A model generated the notes under the pieces. The model ran no database searches. It saw only the letters and a list, made by a program, of their open reading frames with translations, and had not been told where the DNA came from. From Microbacterium aurantiacum (GTDB lineage Bacteria; Actinomycetota; Actinomycetes; Actinomycetales; Microbacteriaceae), in contig NZ_PGGU01000015.1 of NCBI RefSeq assembly GCF_002872075.1, positions 1 to 57,233 of the forward strand: DNA of 57,233 nt. The letters are read 5' to 3'. The translations under genes were made by a program, and so were the position numbers. Below, in pieces: positions 8,135 through 16,399 of the stretch (the stretch's first letter is position 1; each line of letters starts with the position of its first letter).

Positions 8135-10780
8135 GTGTTCGATATCCGGTTGCGTGAATACACTCCCGCCGGCGTCAAGGGGCGTGTTCTCCCCACGTCG
8201 GAGATCCTGCCGACGGACGCCGAGTCTGCCACCGGTCGGCTCACCTTCACCACCACAGCGAAGGTGGCCGGCCGGCTGGAAGCGCCGTTCGTCGTCGGCC
8301 TCGAATACAACACCGGCGGCAAGACGTGGAAGCGTCCCCGCAACGACCTGTTCGTGGTGCTCGAAGACGCGGAGGACGCGGCTGATCAGAACGACGTGAT
8401 GCGGTTCACTGCTCAGTCCTACGTCGGCTGGCTGCTGTCGCAGGCGCTGCACTGGTGGAACGCGACCACGAAGGACGGGCACCGGTGCGACTACGACGCG
8501 ACCCCCGGGAAGCTGATTCGCGGGTTCATCGCTGAGGCAAAGGGTCGCGGCTGGGGTCCGACCGTGACGACGGACTTCACGGACACCGCCGATTCGCTCG
8601 GGCAGTCATGGCAGGCCACCGATCAGATCAAGATGACCGTCGACTTCTGGAAACCACTCTCAGCCCTGGTGCAGTCCTGGACGGAACAGGGGCATTTCGA
8701 ATGGTGGTCCGAGGGAACGACGCTGCGCCTCGCCCGCGTCGGATCCGGAGTCGACAGGACTGAATCGATCGTCCTCGGCGGTCCCGGCTTCACCGCCGCG
8801 CCCGCGAAGACCGACTTCAATGGCACCTTCTCCACCCTGGTACTGCTGCCCGATCAGACCGCGGCGACGCACACGACGAATGTCGGCGCTGACACCCGGT
8901 TCGGGAACCTGGAAACGTCGATGTCGCTGTCGGGCGTGAAGGATCACCCGACGGCCGTGCGTCAGGCGCAGCCGGTGATGGACGCGAACCGGGCCAAGAA
9001 GCTCGAACTCTCCTACGACTGGACCCCGGACGCCGGCGGCCCGGTCCCGTGGGACGACTTCACGATCGGCGATCTGATCACCGCACGCCGCAAGACCGGT
9101 CGACAGCCGCAGCGCGTCATAGGCATGCAGGTGTCCAAGCGCGGCGACGCCGTGACCTGCCGAGTCATCGTCGGGTCGAAGCTCGTCGGGCTGCAGGCGA
9201 AGATCGCGAAGCGAGTCGGCTCCGTCGGCTCCGGGATGATCATCGGCGGATCCGGTTCAACGATCCCCTCGAACCCCGGCCCCGCGCCGAGCGAGCCCGC
9301 CGTCCCCACGGGGCTGCACGTCGACTCGAACGTCGGGTCGTGGCGGCCCGACGGTTCCGCAGTCTCCACGGTGCAGATCGGGTGGGGCGCAGTCGCGACG
9401 TCCACGGACGGATCGGCACTTGACATCGCCGAATACGAGGTGGCCTCGCGCACCGCGTCCGGAGTGCTGCAGACGGACACGTTCACAGCGGGCATCACCG
9501 CTGCGCTCACTGACTGGGAGCCGGGTGTCGCTCGGTACGTCGCGGTCCGAGCTCGCTCCGTCGCCCGAGTATGGGGCGACTGGTCCGCGGAGATCTCCGT
9601 CACCCCGACCGTCCCGTCGTCGATCATCCCGAAGCCGCCGGTCGGTCTGGCCGTCGCGTCGAACGTGGGCGCGTTCCTCCCGGACGGTCGGGCGGTGGCG
9701 ACCGTCACCGTGACTTGGACACCGGTCACGATGTCCCTGGATAACGTGCCGGTCGACGTCGCGGAGTACACCTTCCGGGTAGGGCAGGAGGCGCAGCGCG
9801 TCACGGGTCCCTCGGCGACGTTCACGATTCCGTCCGGCAGGCTGGTGTCGGTCACGGCGCAGGCGCGCACGACGCTCGACGTCTGGGGCGATCCGTCCGT
9901 CGCGCTGAACGTCACCGGTGCGAACCCCGCGGGTACTCTCGCGGCCCCATCCGTCCCGATCCTCACCACTGGACTCAACACGGTGCAGGCCCGCTGGAAC
10001 GGACTGCTCGGCACCACTGCGCCGCCCGCCGGATTCGGATCGGTCGTCGTCGACACGGCGCCGGCGGAAACCGGCCCGTGGACCCAGGTGGGTTCGTCGT
10101 TGACCGGCGCGGACGTGCGCGGAGTCAAGTCGACCCTAGGCGCCACAGTCTGGGTACGCCTCCGATCCCTCGACACGCTCGGCCGCCCCGGCGGGACATC
10201 AGCGGCCGCATCGATCGTCGTCACCGGGGTCACCGGTCCCGACATCGAAGCTGACTCGATCACCGGAAACCACGTCACCGCGGGAACGCTCAGCGTGAAC
10301 CATGTCGAACCGGCATTCGGTGACTCGCTGAGCCTGAACGGCAACGCGTCCATCAACCTGCTCGCCGGTCGAGCGGATGCCGCCGCCGAGTCGATCACCT
10401 CTCAGCAGGCCGAGCTTGACGCGCAGGCCGCGCAACTCGCGGCCAATCAGGCGGCGACGGAAGCGGCGCAGAACGGTGCGTCCTCGGCGGGCATCGCGGC
10501 CGCGGCGGCTCAAGCTGCAGCGGCCGCGGCGCAGGCCGGCGTCGACAATCTGTCGTTGGCTCTGACGATCACTCCGACGGACGTGCGAATCTCGCGGCCG
10601 GGTTCCCCGGTCGCGTTGCATCTGTCGAACACGGATGCCTCGTTCCGGCGGAACGGTGTCGCGCAGACGTGGTGGGACGAGAACCAGATGGTCGTACCGA
10701 AGCTGAAGGCATCGCAGGTCGTCGTCGGTCAGACGGTCATCACCGAGGGCGGTGGCCGCACCACCTGGCAGCGCCTGTAA
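8135..10780 (+). CDS. Minor tail / baseplate hub protein (ReqiPepy6 Gp37-like) with FnIII repeats
   Basis: 881 aa, GTG start at 8135 with GGAGG seven bases upstream. Residues 1-375 match the Gp37-like hub protein of actinophages, with the early pattern VLPTSEILPTDAESATGRL and a later DDFTIGDLITAR segment. Three fibronectin-III-like units follow (about 388-490, 498-590, 602-705). The first two each start with a PxGLxVxSNVG motif and carry WGDWS or WGDPS near the end. Residues 745-805 are Ala/Gln-rich and likely a trimeric coiled coil. The C-terminus probably docks the fiber. A hairpin follows the stop. Confidence 0.82.
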   Translation: MFDIRLREYTPAGVKGRVLPTSEILPTDAESATGRLTFTTTAKVAGRLEAPFVVGLEYNTGGKTWKRPRNDLFVVLEDAEDAADQNDVMRFTAQSYVGWLLSQALHWWNATTKDGHRCDYDATPGKLIRGFIAEAKGRGWGPTVTTDFTDTADSLGQSWQATDQIKMTVDFWKPLSALVQSWTEQGHFEWWSEGTTLRLARVGSGVDRTESIVLGGPGFTAAPAKTDFNGTFSTLVLLPDQTAATHTTNVGADTRFGNLETSMSLSGVKDHPTAVRQAQPVMDANRAKKLELSYDWTPDAGGPVPWDDFTIGDLITARRKTGRQPQRVIGMQVSKRGDAVTCRVIVGSKLVGLQAKIAKRVGSVGSGMIIGGSGSTIPSNPGPAPSEPAVPTGLHVDSNVGSWRPDGSAVSTVQIGWGAVATSTDGSALDIAEYEVASRTASGVLQTDTFTAGITAALTDWEPGVARYVAVRARSVARVWGDWSAEISVTPTVPSSIIPKPPVGLAVASNVGAFLPDGRAVATVTVTWTPVTMSLDNVPVDVAEYTFRVGQEAQRVTGPSATFTIPSGRLVSVTAQARTTLDVWGDPSVALNVTGANPAGTLAAPSVPILTTGLNTVQARWNGLLGTTAPPAGFGSVVVDTAPAETGPWTQVGSSLTGADVRGVKSTLGATVWVRLRSLDTLGRPGGTSAAASIVVTGVTGPDIEADSITGNHVTAGTLSVNHVEPAFGDSLSLNGNASINLLAGRADAAAESITSQQAELDAQAAQLAANQAATEAAQNGASSAGIAAAAAQAAAAAAQAGVDNLSLALTITPTDVRISRPGSPVALHLSNTDASFRRNGVAQTWWDENQMVVPKLKASQVVVGQTVITEGGGRTTWQRL

Positions 10781-10791
10781 CCAATCACCCC

Positions 10792-10826
10792 GAGAGGCCA
10801 CCCCGCACGCCGCGGGGTGGCCTCTC
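10792..10826. terminator. 15-bp perfect hairpin between hub and fiber genes
   Basis: Arms 10792-10806 and 10812-10826 are perfectly complementary around a 5-nt loop (ACGCC). No T-run follows, and the fiber ribosome-binding site (CCCGGAGG, 10833-10840) begins six bases later. It could be an intrinsic terminator with read-through, an RNase barrier, or a structure that places the ribosome-binding site. Confidence 0.65.
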
Positions 10827-10847
10827 CGCATACCCGGAGGTTTCCCC

Positions 10848-12785
10848 GTGACGGATCGGATCGTCTGGAACAAGACCTCCCCATCGACGCAGTTCGTCCT
10901 CGAGGCGGACTACGTCGGCATGTCCATCGACGGCAATTACTCGATGGTCGACTGCTTCGTTCGGGCAGTGAACACCGGCAACACGTCCTCCTATGACGGC
11001 GGCGACGGCGTCCATCACGGGTATGTCGAAGGCGTTGGCACCTTCGCGTGGCGGCAGGCTCAACCGTTCATGCCTTCGGGCTATCAGAACGGGCAACTCC
11101 GCTGGCGTGTAGGCGGGCGCGTGCACATCGGCCACAACGCCGACGGTACACGCGGCCCCGCCCGCGTGGTCATGGCCGTCTCGTACCCGGGCGTCGGCGA
11201 CTCCGGGTTCTTCGACATCGGCCTGCCGACCATCCCGCGTGCCACGACTGGAAGCTTCTCCGGCGGCGGCACGTTCGACGCCGGCACGGCGAAGACGATC
11301 AGCCTGCCGCGCGCGTCGAGCATGTTCACTCACGACGTGACGTTCCAGTTCGGCACCCAGACCGGCACCATCGCCACCGGCGCCGGGGTCTCCGCCGCCT
11401 GGACACCGCCGCTCACCCTGCTCGCCCAGATCCCGAACGCCGTCGAGGGCACCGGCAAGATCACCGTCGTCACGAAGAACGGCACGACCGTCATCGGGTC
11501 GAAGGAGACCGCGTTCACGCTGCGCGCAGGTCCGGGCATCGTTCCCACGATCTCCGCGATCAACGCTCTCGACGACAACCCCGACACCACCTCGCTGATC
11601 GGCGGGTATGTCCAGGGCCAGTCGCGACTCAAGGCCACCGTCACGGCCGCCGGCGTGCAGGGCTCGACGATCGCGTCCTCGCAGGTCACCGTCGACGGGA
11701 CCACTGTGACCTCCGGAACGGCGATGCCGCTCCCGATCTCCGGAACTCGCGCGGTCGCCGCAGCCGTGGTCGACTCTCGTGGTCGCACCGGCACGGCATC
11801 CGGGACTGTCGCGGTGCTGCCGTACAGCGTCCCGCAGATCAACACGTTCACCGCCGAGCGGTGCACCGCCGCCGGCGTCGCCGACGTCAACGGCGTCTAC
11901 CTGAAGATCACGCTCAACGCCTCGGTGTCCTCGCTTGTCGTCGGCACGGAGAAGAACGCGCTGACCGTGCGCGTTCACACCCGCGAGCGTGGCACCGGCC
12001 CGTGGACAGCCCGCAACGTCATCGCCACCGGCCTGACGTACAACTCCTCGGTGGTCATCACTGGCGGCGGGATCTTCCTGACGACGAAGGCGTGGGACGT
12101 CAAGGTCGAAGCGGCCGACAAGCTGCAGAAGTCCGAGGACTACTACCTCGCCCCAACCGCCGGCGCTGTGCTGGATGCGACGCCGACGAAGCAGGCGTTC
12201 GGGAAGATGGTCGAGGACTCCGGACCTGCCTCCCAGATCCAGGGGCCGGCACGCGTGTACGGCACGCTCGACAGCGACGAACGCATGACCGCTCCAGAGG
12301 TCTACCAGGGTGCGGCGCGTGTCGAGCCAGTCGGCATCCTCACCGCGTTCGCCGGCGCTACCGCGCCGGCGGGCTGGCTGCTCTGCGATGGCGCGGCCGT
12401 GTCGCGTACGACCTACGCCGCACTGTTCGCGGTGATCGGCACCGCGTACGGCGTCGGCAACGGCTCGAGCACCTTCAACGTGCCCGACTTCCGCGGGCGC
12501 GCGCCGGTTGGATTTGACGGCACGCAGGCGGAGTTCAACGCGCTCGGGAAGACGGGCGGCACGAAGACGCACCTGCTGACGATCGACGAGATCCCCTCGC
12601 ACAGCCACTCGACACGAGCCGACATCAACGCCTACCCGGGCGGCGTCACGTCCTCGCTGTACTTCGGCACGAACACGCCGTCGCACGCCGCGTACGGCGG
12701 GCTGATCGGCAGCACCGGTGGCGGCCTCCCGCACAACAACCTGCAGCCGTTCCTCACCGTCAACCACATCATCAAGGCCCAGTAG
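10848..12785 (+). CDS. Tail fiber protein with C-terminal phage collar domain
   Basis: 645 aa from GTG at 10848. Readings that begin about 100 bases earlier would cross the upstream hairpin and have no ribosome-binding site. The N-terminal 150 residues hold beta-rich tail-attachment sequence. The middle (150-480) contains repeated Ig-like strands (TTTSGTAMPLPISG-like blocks). The C-terminus (from about 500) is a microcystin-dependent-type collar domain with GILTAFAGATAPAGWLLCDG, STFNVPDFRGRAPVG and the final HNNLQPFLTVNHIIK. Collar domains trimerise at the tip of receptor-binding fibers, so this is the likely host-range determinant. Confidence 0.88.
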   Translation: MTDRIVWNKTSPSTQFVLEADYVGMSIDGNYSMVDCFVRAVNTGNTSSYDGGDGVHHGYVEGVGTFAWRQAQPFMPSGYQNGQLRWRVGGRVHIGHNADGTRGPARVVMAVSYPGVGDSGFFDIGLPTIPRATTGSFSGGGTFDAGTAKTISLPRASSMFTHDVTFQFGTQTGTIATGAGVSAAWTPPLTLLAQIPNAVEGTGKITVVTKNGTTVIGSKETAFTLRAGPGIVPTISAINALDDNPDTTSLIGGYVQGQSRLKATVTAAGVQGSTIASSQVTVDGTTVTSGTAMPLPISGTRAVAAAVVDSRGRTGTASGTVAVLPYSVPQINTFTAERCTAAGVADVNGVYLKITLNASVSSLVVGTEKNALTVRVHTRERGTGPWTARNVIATGLTYNSSVVITGGGIFLTTKAWDVKVEAADKLQKSEDYYLAPTAGAVLDATPTKQAFGKMVEDSGPASQIQGPARVYGTLDSDERMTAPEVYQGAARVEPVGILTAFAGATAPAGWLLCDGAAVSRTTYAALFAVIGTAYGVGNGSSTFNVPDFRGRAPVGFDGTQAEFNALGKTGGTKTHLLTIDEIPSHSHSTRADINAYPGGVTSSLYFGTNTPSHAAYGGLIGSTGGGLPHNNLQPFLTVNHIIKAQ

Positions 12786-12798
12786 GAGGCACCTCATC

Positions 12799-13125
12799 AT
12801 GGCGACAACGAATCAGCACATCAACGCGCGCAACGACCCGGACCTGCTCGACCGGTTCGTCGCCGCCGCCGAGCAGGCCAACGTTGAGAACGCATCCGCA
12901 TGGGTGCAGGCGCGCATGGGGCGACTCGTCAGCGTCGTCGTCGAAGTCGGCGGCGAAGGTGCAGGCGACGACAAGACCGTCTCCGACGTGCACGCATACG
13001 CAGACGAGGTCCGTGACGCGCACCTCGCGGCGACCCCGGCCCGCCCCGGTGCGAACCTCTCCGCAGTGACGGACGCGAACCTCACGACGGCGATCACCGC
13101 CGTGCAGACTGCCGAGGCATCCTGA
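12799..13125 (+). CDS. Small phage protein of unknown function
   Basis: 108 aa, ATG at 12799 with TAGGAGG eight bases upstream; longer readings overlap the fiber gene and are rejected. Acidic, mostly helical, with an Ala-rich C-terminus. It lies between fiber and endolysin in the same transcription unit and its stop overlaps the endolysin start (TGATG). The place is typical for small virion or fiber-associated proteins of Microbacterium-type phages, but I recognise no domain. Confidence 0.75.
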   Translation: MATTNQHINARNDPDLLDRFVAAAEQANVENASAWVQARMGRLVSVVVEVGGEGAGDDKTVSDVHAYADEVRDAHLAATPARPGANLSAVTDANLTTAITAVQTAEAS

Positions 13126-13970
13126 TGGCTCGCTATGAGAACGGCCGCATCCCGTTCGATGTGCTCGTGCACCTCGGCGGCGAGCACTACCTGACGCCGG
13201 GGACCGCTGCGAAGTTCATCGCGATGCGTGCCGACGTGTGGGAGAACGAAGGCGTCTGGCTCGAGATCAGTCCCGGCGCGAACGGATACCGCTGGTTCGA
13301 GAAGCAGGAAGAGGCGTACCGAGACGAGCCTGACGGCAACGCCGCGTACCCGGGCTCCTCGTCGCACGGCGGAGAGTACAACGGCCGCGACGCGATGGCG
13401 GTCGACATTGGCAACTGGGGGCGGCTGGGCCGCGCCCTGTTCTACCACTACGCCCGCAAGCACGGCTTCGAGCCGGACGTCTTCGACTGGGAGCCCTGGC
13501 ACCTCATCGACTGGGAGCCCTGGGCCGCCGCGCCCGCCACCGCCACACCCGCACCGAAACCACGAAGGAAGAGGAACACCATGACCGAAGCTGCATACCG
13601 CACCCCCGGCGGCACCATCGCAATCCAGGGCCGCCTCGGCGGCGCGCTCACTCTGCTCGACGACCCCGACGAGTGGACCGGCATCCACCAGGCGACCGGC
13701 GCCGCAACCTGGGGCATCAGCGAGGACAAGCTGAACTACCTCGTCGGCCACTACGGCACCGTGCCCGCCGGCCTCTACGACACCGGCCGAGAGCCGCTGC
13801 GCATCCTCGCACCTGCCGAGGGGGGAGCGTCGCGCTATGGCGCGCTCGGTGGCCGCGCCTGGCCGCTGACGAACGTCCGCGACCTTGCCGCGCTGCAGCG
13901 GCAGGCCGCCGAGGTGGTCGTCATGGCGCAGTCCGAGATCGACGCCGCGCTCGCGTGGCGCAACTTCTGA
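13125..13970 (+). CDS. Endolysin: M15-type peptidase with C-terminal wall-binding region
   Basis: 281 aa. The N-terminal 130 residues form a VanY/M15-like zinc peptidase that cuts stem or cross-link peptides. The pattern SSSHGG (His), GRDAMAVDIG (Asp) and DWEPWHLID (Glu/His) supplies the expected metal ligands and catalytic acid. A linker rich in Ala, Pro and Thr (about 136-150, ending PKPRRKRN) leads to a separate C-terminal domain (about 152-281) of unrecognised family, presumably for wall binding. An in-frame ATG with a strong ribosome-binding site lies exactly at the domain border. Two membrane proteins follow, giving a compact lysis cassette. Confidence 0.85.
   Translation: MARYENGRIPFDVLVHLGGEHYLTPGTAAKFIAMRADVWENEGVWLEISPGANGYRWFEKQEEAYRDEPDGNAAYPGSSSHGGEYNGRDAMAVDIGNWGRLGRALFYHYARKHGFEPDVFDWEPWHLIDWEPWAAAPATATPAPKPRRKRNTMTEAAYRTPGGTIAIQGRLGGALTLLDDPDEWTGIHQATGAATWGISEDKLNYLVGHYGTVPAGLYDTGREPLRILAPAEGGASRYGALGGRAWPLTNVRDLAALQRQAAEVVVMAQSEIDAALAWRNF
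13565..13583 (+). promoter_or_regulatory. Internal ribosome-binding site and ATG inside the endolysin gene
   Basis: AAGGAAGAGG (13565-13574) lies six bases before ATG 13581, in frame with the endolysin and directly after the linker. A product from here would be 129 aa, consisting only of the C-terminal domain. Endolysins that make such a short wall-binding subunit are known in other phages; here it is inferred. Confidence 0.6.
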
Positions 13971-13977
13971 CACGGCG

Positions 13978-14454
13978 ATGACACAACGACACCGCCGCCC
14001 CGTCCCGACGTGGTTGATCATCTCGGTCGGCGCCGTCGTCACCGGGGCGGCGGTGATCTGGGCGTCCGGACTTCGAGACGAGCAGGGTGAAGCACTGCTT
14101 GACGCGGAGACCTCGAACGTCCTGATCGCGCTCCTCGGCGTCGTCGGCACGATCCTCACTCTGCTGTTGAAGACCACCGCCGAGGTGAAGCACGAGACGC
14201 GCCCCAACTCCGGCGGGTCGATGCGTGACTCCACGAACCGCACCGAGCGGAAGGTCAGCACCATCGAGGAAGCGAACGACTCCCGGCACGCCGAGACGAA
14301 GGCATGGCTCGATGGCCTGCAGAACGACTTCGCCGGTCGATTCGCCACCCTCGGCAGGGACATCGGTGGCATCCGTGAGGAGATCCGCATCGACCGCAGC
14401 GCCAACAACAACCGCTTCGAATCCATCGAAAACCGAATCAAGGAGAAACCGTGA
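13978..14454 (+). CDS. Holin-like membrane protein (DUF2746 type)
   Basis: 158 aa, ATG at 13978; longer readings overlap the endolysin. Two transmembrane helices near the N-terminus (about 11-30 and 45-65) are followed by a soluble, charged tail (70-158) that is predicted helical/coiled coil and ends in KEKP. This layout matches the DUF2746 family encoded after endolysins in actinophages. A role in lysis timing is likely but not proven. The stop overlaps the next GTG start. Confidence 0.75.
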   Translation: MTQRHRRPVPTWLIISVGAVVTGAAVIWASGLRDEQGEALLDAETSNVLIALLGVVGTILTLLLKTTAEVKHETRPNSGGSMRDSTNRTERKVSTIEEANDSRHAETKAWLDGLQNDFAGRFATLGRDIGGIREEIRIDRSANNNRFESIENRIKEKP

Positions 14455-14786
14455 ACATCGAACTCCCCATCATCCCCGCCGGCGTGCTCATGCTCCTGGC
14501 GCTCTTCGCACCGTACGTGATCGGCGCGCTCAACGGCGTCCTGCTGTTCATCGCGAAGCCCTGGCAGAAGAAGGCTCTCGCGATCGCCGTCGCGGTCGTC
14601 CTCGCCGTCCTCGTGCTGGCGTTCTACTACCTCTACACCGGCGACGCGCTCCCGGAATGGCCTGTGCTCGTGCTGCTCGCGGTCGTCGTCGTTCAGGCCT
14701 CCTACGCGCTGATCACCAAGCCCACCGCATCCGCCGTCGAACGACACTTCACATCCGGCGAGACGCTGCGCCGAGACATTCGCTGA
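14451..14786 (+). CDS. Holin-type small membrane protein
   Basis: 111 aa, GTG start overlapping the previous stop. Three hydrophobic segments (about 6-35, 42-62 and 70-85) and a charged C-terminus ending LRRDIR. As the last gene of the late operon, after the endolysin and a DUF2746-like protein, it is the best candidate holin. Two membrane proteins in tandem suggest a holin/antiholin or two-holin arrangement. The family is not recognised by motif. Confidence 0.7.
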   Translation: MNIELPIIPAGVLMLLALFAPYVIGALNGVLLFIAKPWQKKALAIAVAVVLAVLVLAFYYLYTGDALPEWPVLVLLAVVVVQASYALITKPTASAVERHFTSGETLRRDIR

Positions 14787-14796
14787 CGTCGCAAAG

Positions 14797-14848
14797 ACGA
14801 CGAAAGGCCCCCACCTAGCCTTCAGGCTGGGTGGGGGTCTTTTGTCGT
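14797..14848 (+). terminator. Strong intrinsic terminator of the late operon
   Basis: A stem of about 22 bp, including G-U pairs, is formed by 14799-14820 and 14826-14847 with the loop TTCAG. The right arm contains a TCTTTT stretch. It sits 12 bases after the holin stop and between convergent transcription units, so it may work in both directions. Confidence 0.85.
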
Positions 14849-14855
14849 TCAGCGA

Positions 14856-14954
14856 TCAAGTGGGATCGTCAGCGAGTTGCAGGTGCTCTTCGTATCCGGC
14901 GGCTTCGTCGTCTGCGATCTCGTTCTCGAGCGCCAGTTCTGAGTTACGGCCCAT
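14856..14954 (-). CDS. Possible acidic microprotein (32 aa)
   Basis: A short minus-strand frame beginning MGRNSELALENE and ending LQLADDPT. It is rich in Glu and Asp and has an AGAGGA-like site close upstream. An alternative ATG five codons earlier would give 37 aa. It sits downstream of, and on the same strand as, the cargo genes that follow. I recognise no family; it is listed because its composition and ribosome-binding site look coding-like. Confidence 0.35.
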   Translation of the reverse strand: MGRNSELALENEIADDEAAGYEEHLQLADDPT

Positions 14955-15008
14955 GTCGTCCTCTTCCATATTCAGTTGGGTCCCCCACGCGGGTGAGACA
15001 GTCTACGC

Positions 15009-15281
15009 TCAGGTGCTCCGCACCGAGAGCATCTGCCAGCCGTCTGGGACCTTCGCCTCGAGCGCGGTCATGTCGTCGGCTTCGATCTCCTGGGTGCCGT
15101 CACGACGCTCGTACCTTCCCTCGACGGTGCGAATGCCACCGGCCTTCATGGTCGCGTGAGCCGAGACGAGTTCCCATCCGGCGGGCACCTGCGCGGCGAG
15201 CTCGCCCCGAAGGTCGGTGACATTCTTGCCTTCCACGGTGACAGTGCAGGATTCACGGGGGCGGACGAGTGCGACGAGCAT
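15009..15281 (-). CDS. Small protein with duplicated VPxGWxxxS motif
   Basis: 90 aa, ATG at 15281. Two copies of one unit are visible: residues about 16-44 (ending QVPAGWELVSAHAT) and about 65-90 (ending KVPDGWQMLSVRST). They are separated by a basic strand-forming segment (VEGRYERRDG). The repeated unit suggests a small two-lobed fold, possibly binding a partner or nucleic acid. Neighbours are SRAP and other small genes on the same strand, so it may belong to a shared transcript. Function unknown. Confidence 0.65.
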   Translation of the reverse strand: MLVALVRPRESCTVTVEGKNVTDLRGELAAQVPAGWELVSAHATMKAGGIRTVEGRYERRDGTQEIEADDMTALEAKVPDGWQMLSVRST

Positions 15282-15290
15282 CAGACCAGC

Positions 15291-15986
15291 CTAGGCCGCG
15301 GGTTCGATCAGCGACGCGTCGGCGGCATCCGCGGTGCGGGAGTTGTTGACCTTCCGATCCACGATGTGCTCGGTGATGGTGGTGGCGACGTCGGCGGACG
15401 TGTGGTCGAGCATCGCGAGCAGCTCTGTCTTCGCGTCCCCGGTGACCTTCTCCGGACTCAGCCAGGCATCCAGCGTGTCGGGCGTCAGGAACGCCGGCAT
15501 CCGGTCGTGCACCTCGCCGCTGGCGTCGCGCGCCTCACGAGTGATGACAACGAAGCAGCGAGACCGCTCGCCGTTCGCGAGTTCCATCGACCAGGTGAGC
15601 CCAGCGGCCGAGAGCAGGCCGTCGCCGTGGAGGAAGTGCGGCGTCTTGTCACCCTTCTCGCCTGTCCATTCGAAATAGCCGCGCATCGGGACGACGCACC
15701 GGGCGGCGGAGAACGCCGGCGCCCAGAACCCGGTCGCGAGCTTCTCCATCCGCGCGTTGATGATTGGCGCGCCCTTGGGCCGGTTCGCGGGCTTCTGCCA
15801 ATCCCAGCGAACGAGTTCGAGGATGCGGCCCTCGCCACGGTCGCGGACGATCGGGGCTTCCATCGTCGGCGCGATCGAGTACGCACCGGCCCAGGACTTC
15901 CACCAGTCCTCAGGCTTGCCGCCCTCGGCGACGTACTCCCGGATCATCTCGTCCGTCTTGGCATCGTTCGCGAATCGACCGCACAT
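15291..15986 (-). CDS. SRAP domain protein (YedK/HMCES family)
   Basis: 231 aa. SRAP proteins bind abasic sites in single-stranded DNA through a covalent link from Cys2 after removal of Met1. The start is therefore the ATG at 15986 giving MCGRF; an upstream reading would bury the essential cysteine. The other active-site residues are present at the expected places: Asn77 in IINARMEK, Glu106 in GYFEWTG and His160 in VHDRMP. The gene is part of a minus-strand set downstream of a LexA-type box (16374-16385), in line with the SOS link of the family. As phage cargo it could guard replicating or damaged DNA. Confidence 0.92.
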   Translation of the reverse strand: MCGRFANDAKTDEMIREYVAEGGKPEDWWKSWAGAYSIAPTMEAPIVRDRGEGRILELVRWDWQKPANRPKGAPIINARMEKLATGFWAPAFSAARCVVPMRGYFEWTGEKGDKTPHFLHGDGLLSAAGLTWSMELANGERSRCFVVITREARDASGEVHDRMPAFLTPDTLDAWLSPEKVTGDAKTELLAMLDHTSADVATTITEHIVDRKVNNSRTADAADASLIEPAA

Positions 15987-15996
15987 GCCAGCGACC

Positions 15997-16329
15997 CTAC
16001 GCCTGCCGGTCGACGTCGTCGAGGACGATCGCGTTACCCCATACCCAGCAGCGGAAGATTTGCTCCTCGGCATGGAACTCGATCCCGGCGGCGAGGGGCG
16101 TGGAGCGCATCAGCTTGGCGTCCACGCGAACCGACTCCGGCCCGAAGCGCACCCACGCCTTCACGCGGCGCTGCAGCGCATGCGGGTAGACAGTGACCGG
16201 CTGCTCCGACAGCGCGAGCTCCCGGTCTGTGAGGGACTGCAGCGGACCATGCTTCGCAGCCGTGAGGATCGACTTCTCCTGTGACCTACGGTCGTACGCG
16301 ATCTGCAGTCGTTCGCTCGGTCTTCCCAT
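15997..16329 (-). CDS. Hypothetical phage cargo protein
   Basis: 110 aa from ATG 16329, chosen over an upstream TTG because GGAGGAGGG lies about ten bases before it. The N-terminus is basic (RRSQEKS); the rest mixes helices and strands (WVRFGPESVRVDAKLMR, IFRCWVWGNAIVLDD). It is the first gene after the minus-strand promoter with the LexA-type box and is followed ten bases after its stop by the SRAP gene, so the two are probably co-transcribed and DNA-damage inducible. Family not recognised. Confidence 0.7.
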   Translation of the reverse strand: MGRPSERLQIAYDRRSQEKSILTAAKHGPLQSLTDRELALSEQPVTVYPHALQRRVKAWVRFGPESVRVDAKLMRSTPLAAGIEFHAEEQIFRCWVWGNAIVLDDVDRQA

Positions 16330-16367
16330 CGCCGGTGGTCCCTCCTCCGGCCAATCCCAGGGTAGCA

Positions 16368-16396
16368 AGGATAGAACATGTGTTCTATTCTCTTAA
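16368..16396 (-). promoter_or_regulatory. Minus-strand promoter carrying the LexA-type box
   Basis: On the minus strand TTAAGA (16396-16391), exactly 17 bases, then TATCCT (16373-16368): a plausible -35/-10 pair. The GAAC-N4-GTTC box occupies the spacer, where a bound repressor would block RNA polymerase. The transcript would start about 30 bases before the ATG at 16329. Confidence 0.6.
16374..16385. promoter_or_regulatory. LexA-type SOS box GAAC-ATGT-GTTC
   Basis: The 12-bp core matches the Gram-positive LexA consensus GAACN4GTTC. It lies at the centre of a longer inverted repeat, ATAGAACA-TG-TGTTCTAT (16371-16388). It is placed between divergent genes, one of which is the SRAP operon. Binding by LexA is inferred from the consensus; a phage repressor with the same half-site is possible. 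Confidence 0.75.
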
Positions 16397-16399
16397 CCC

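Noticed and set aside
10785..12800. 671-codon minus-strand frame opposite the fiber gene
   Set aside because: Arg/Gly/Asp-rich composition typical of antisense frames; the + frame has recognisable collar-domain motifs.
14842..15159. 105-codon + frame after the late terminator
   Set aside because: Ser-rich shadow opposite the 90-aa minus-strand gene with a duplicated motif; it begins inside the terminator stem.
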